DNA from: Leptolyngbya iicbica LK
Lineage (GTDB): Bacteria > Cyanobacteriota > Cyanobacteriia > Phormidesmidales > Phormidesmidaceae
Direction: 5' to 3'
NCBI RefSeq assembly: GCF_004212215.1
Contig: NZ_QVFV01000004.1
Coordinates: 124,001-188,000, forward strand
DNA: 64,000 nt
A program made the position numbers and the translations under genes. Below, piece by piece: positions 63,922 to 64,000 of the stretch. The notes beneath the pieces were generated by a model. The model did not search any database. It was not told the origin of the DNA and saw only the letters and a program-made list of their open reading frames with translations. How positions within the stretch are numbered: the first letter of the stretch is position 1; each line of letters starts with the position of its first letter.

Positions 63922-64000
63922 GTGCGTCCCTCTTCTCGGTTATCTTCATCCTCTCTCATGGCTCGCCGCCGTCAGCGCCGCCCGAGTTGGTTACCCTTTT
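63922..64000 (+). CDS. Start of a further gene, 3'-partial
   Basis: Frame open to the window end from a GTG at 63922 (VRPSSRLSSSS...) or an in-frame ATG at 63958 (MARRRQRRPSWLPF). The basic start followed by hydrophobic residues suits a membrane or exported protein. Only 26 codons are visible, so it is weakly supported. It diverges from the hypothetical exported protein gene. Confidence 0.35.
   Translation, partial: MRPSSRLSSSSLMARRRQRRPSWLPF

Overview
The window comes from the chromosome of a filamentous, probably non-heterocystous cyanobacterium of the Leptolyngbya/Nodosilinea kind. The evidence is the very frequent HIP1 octamer GCGATCGC across most of the sequence, a cyanobacterial NdhD, the myxoxanthophyll genes cruF and cruG, cyanobacteria-specific families (DUF3727, DUF4278, CSP41-like), and above all hetR with a patX-type gene, which goes with filamentous growth. 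No rRNA, tRNA or CRISPR array was seen.

Layout. 0-5.3 kb: housekeeping (LapA-like membrane protein, aroK, argB, pyrD on the opposite strand). 6.1-8.9 kb: a large GAF sensor protein. 9.1-12.6 kb: ndhD, then a Gloeobacter-type proton-pumping rhodopsin with its own strong terminator. 12.9-14.5 kb: hetR and, just upstream on the same strand, a secreted PatX-like precursor carrying four RG[S/T]GR motifs. 14.6-24.5 kb: FAD oxidoreductase, lysS, mltA, an S9 peptidase, DUF5996 and DUF1232 proteins. 24.5-25.7 kb: an AT-rich, HIP1-free segment with one membrane/coiled-coil gene. 25.7-34.7 kb: J-domain/pentapeptide fusion, CSP41-like protein, CPD photolyase, M23 peptidase, ruvX-DUF3727 operon, a double-GNAT protein. 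34.9-43.8 kb: CofE-like protein, cruF-cruG, a glycosyltransferase, a flavoprotein, a YcaC-like hydrolase and a monooxygenase. 43.8-52.8 kb: pentapeptide-TIR protein, orphan antitoxin-like gene, FeS-type (6-4) photolyase, CAP-domain protein, NYN protein, tldD-tldE.

Accessory island, about 53.0-58.0 kb. A decayed IS1-family element lies beside a minus-strand row of genes that is more AT-rich than its surroundings and lacks HIP1: two DUF2589 proteins, a related protein with a beta/gamma-crystallin-like segment, a zinc-ribbon protein, and two or three proteins of no recognised family. This is the best candidate for an undescribed system. 58.1-64 kb: AraC regulator, DUF1593 protein, DUF255 thioredoxin-domain protein, a secreted hypothetical and the start of a further gene.

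How the parts connect. HetR plus PatX would form a diffusible-peptide control circuit for cell fate or filament patterning. The rhodopsin keeps the glycine that in Gloeobacter rhodopsin opens a window for a carotenoid antenna, and the same window holds xanthophyll-modifying genes. Two photolyases of different classes cover the two main UV lesions. Other structural signals are an inverted pair of ~105-bp intergenic repeats 7 kb apart and a 67-bp direct repeat of a protein C-terminus.
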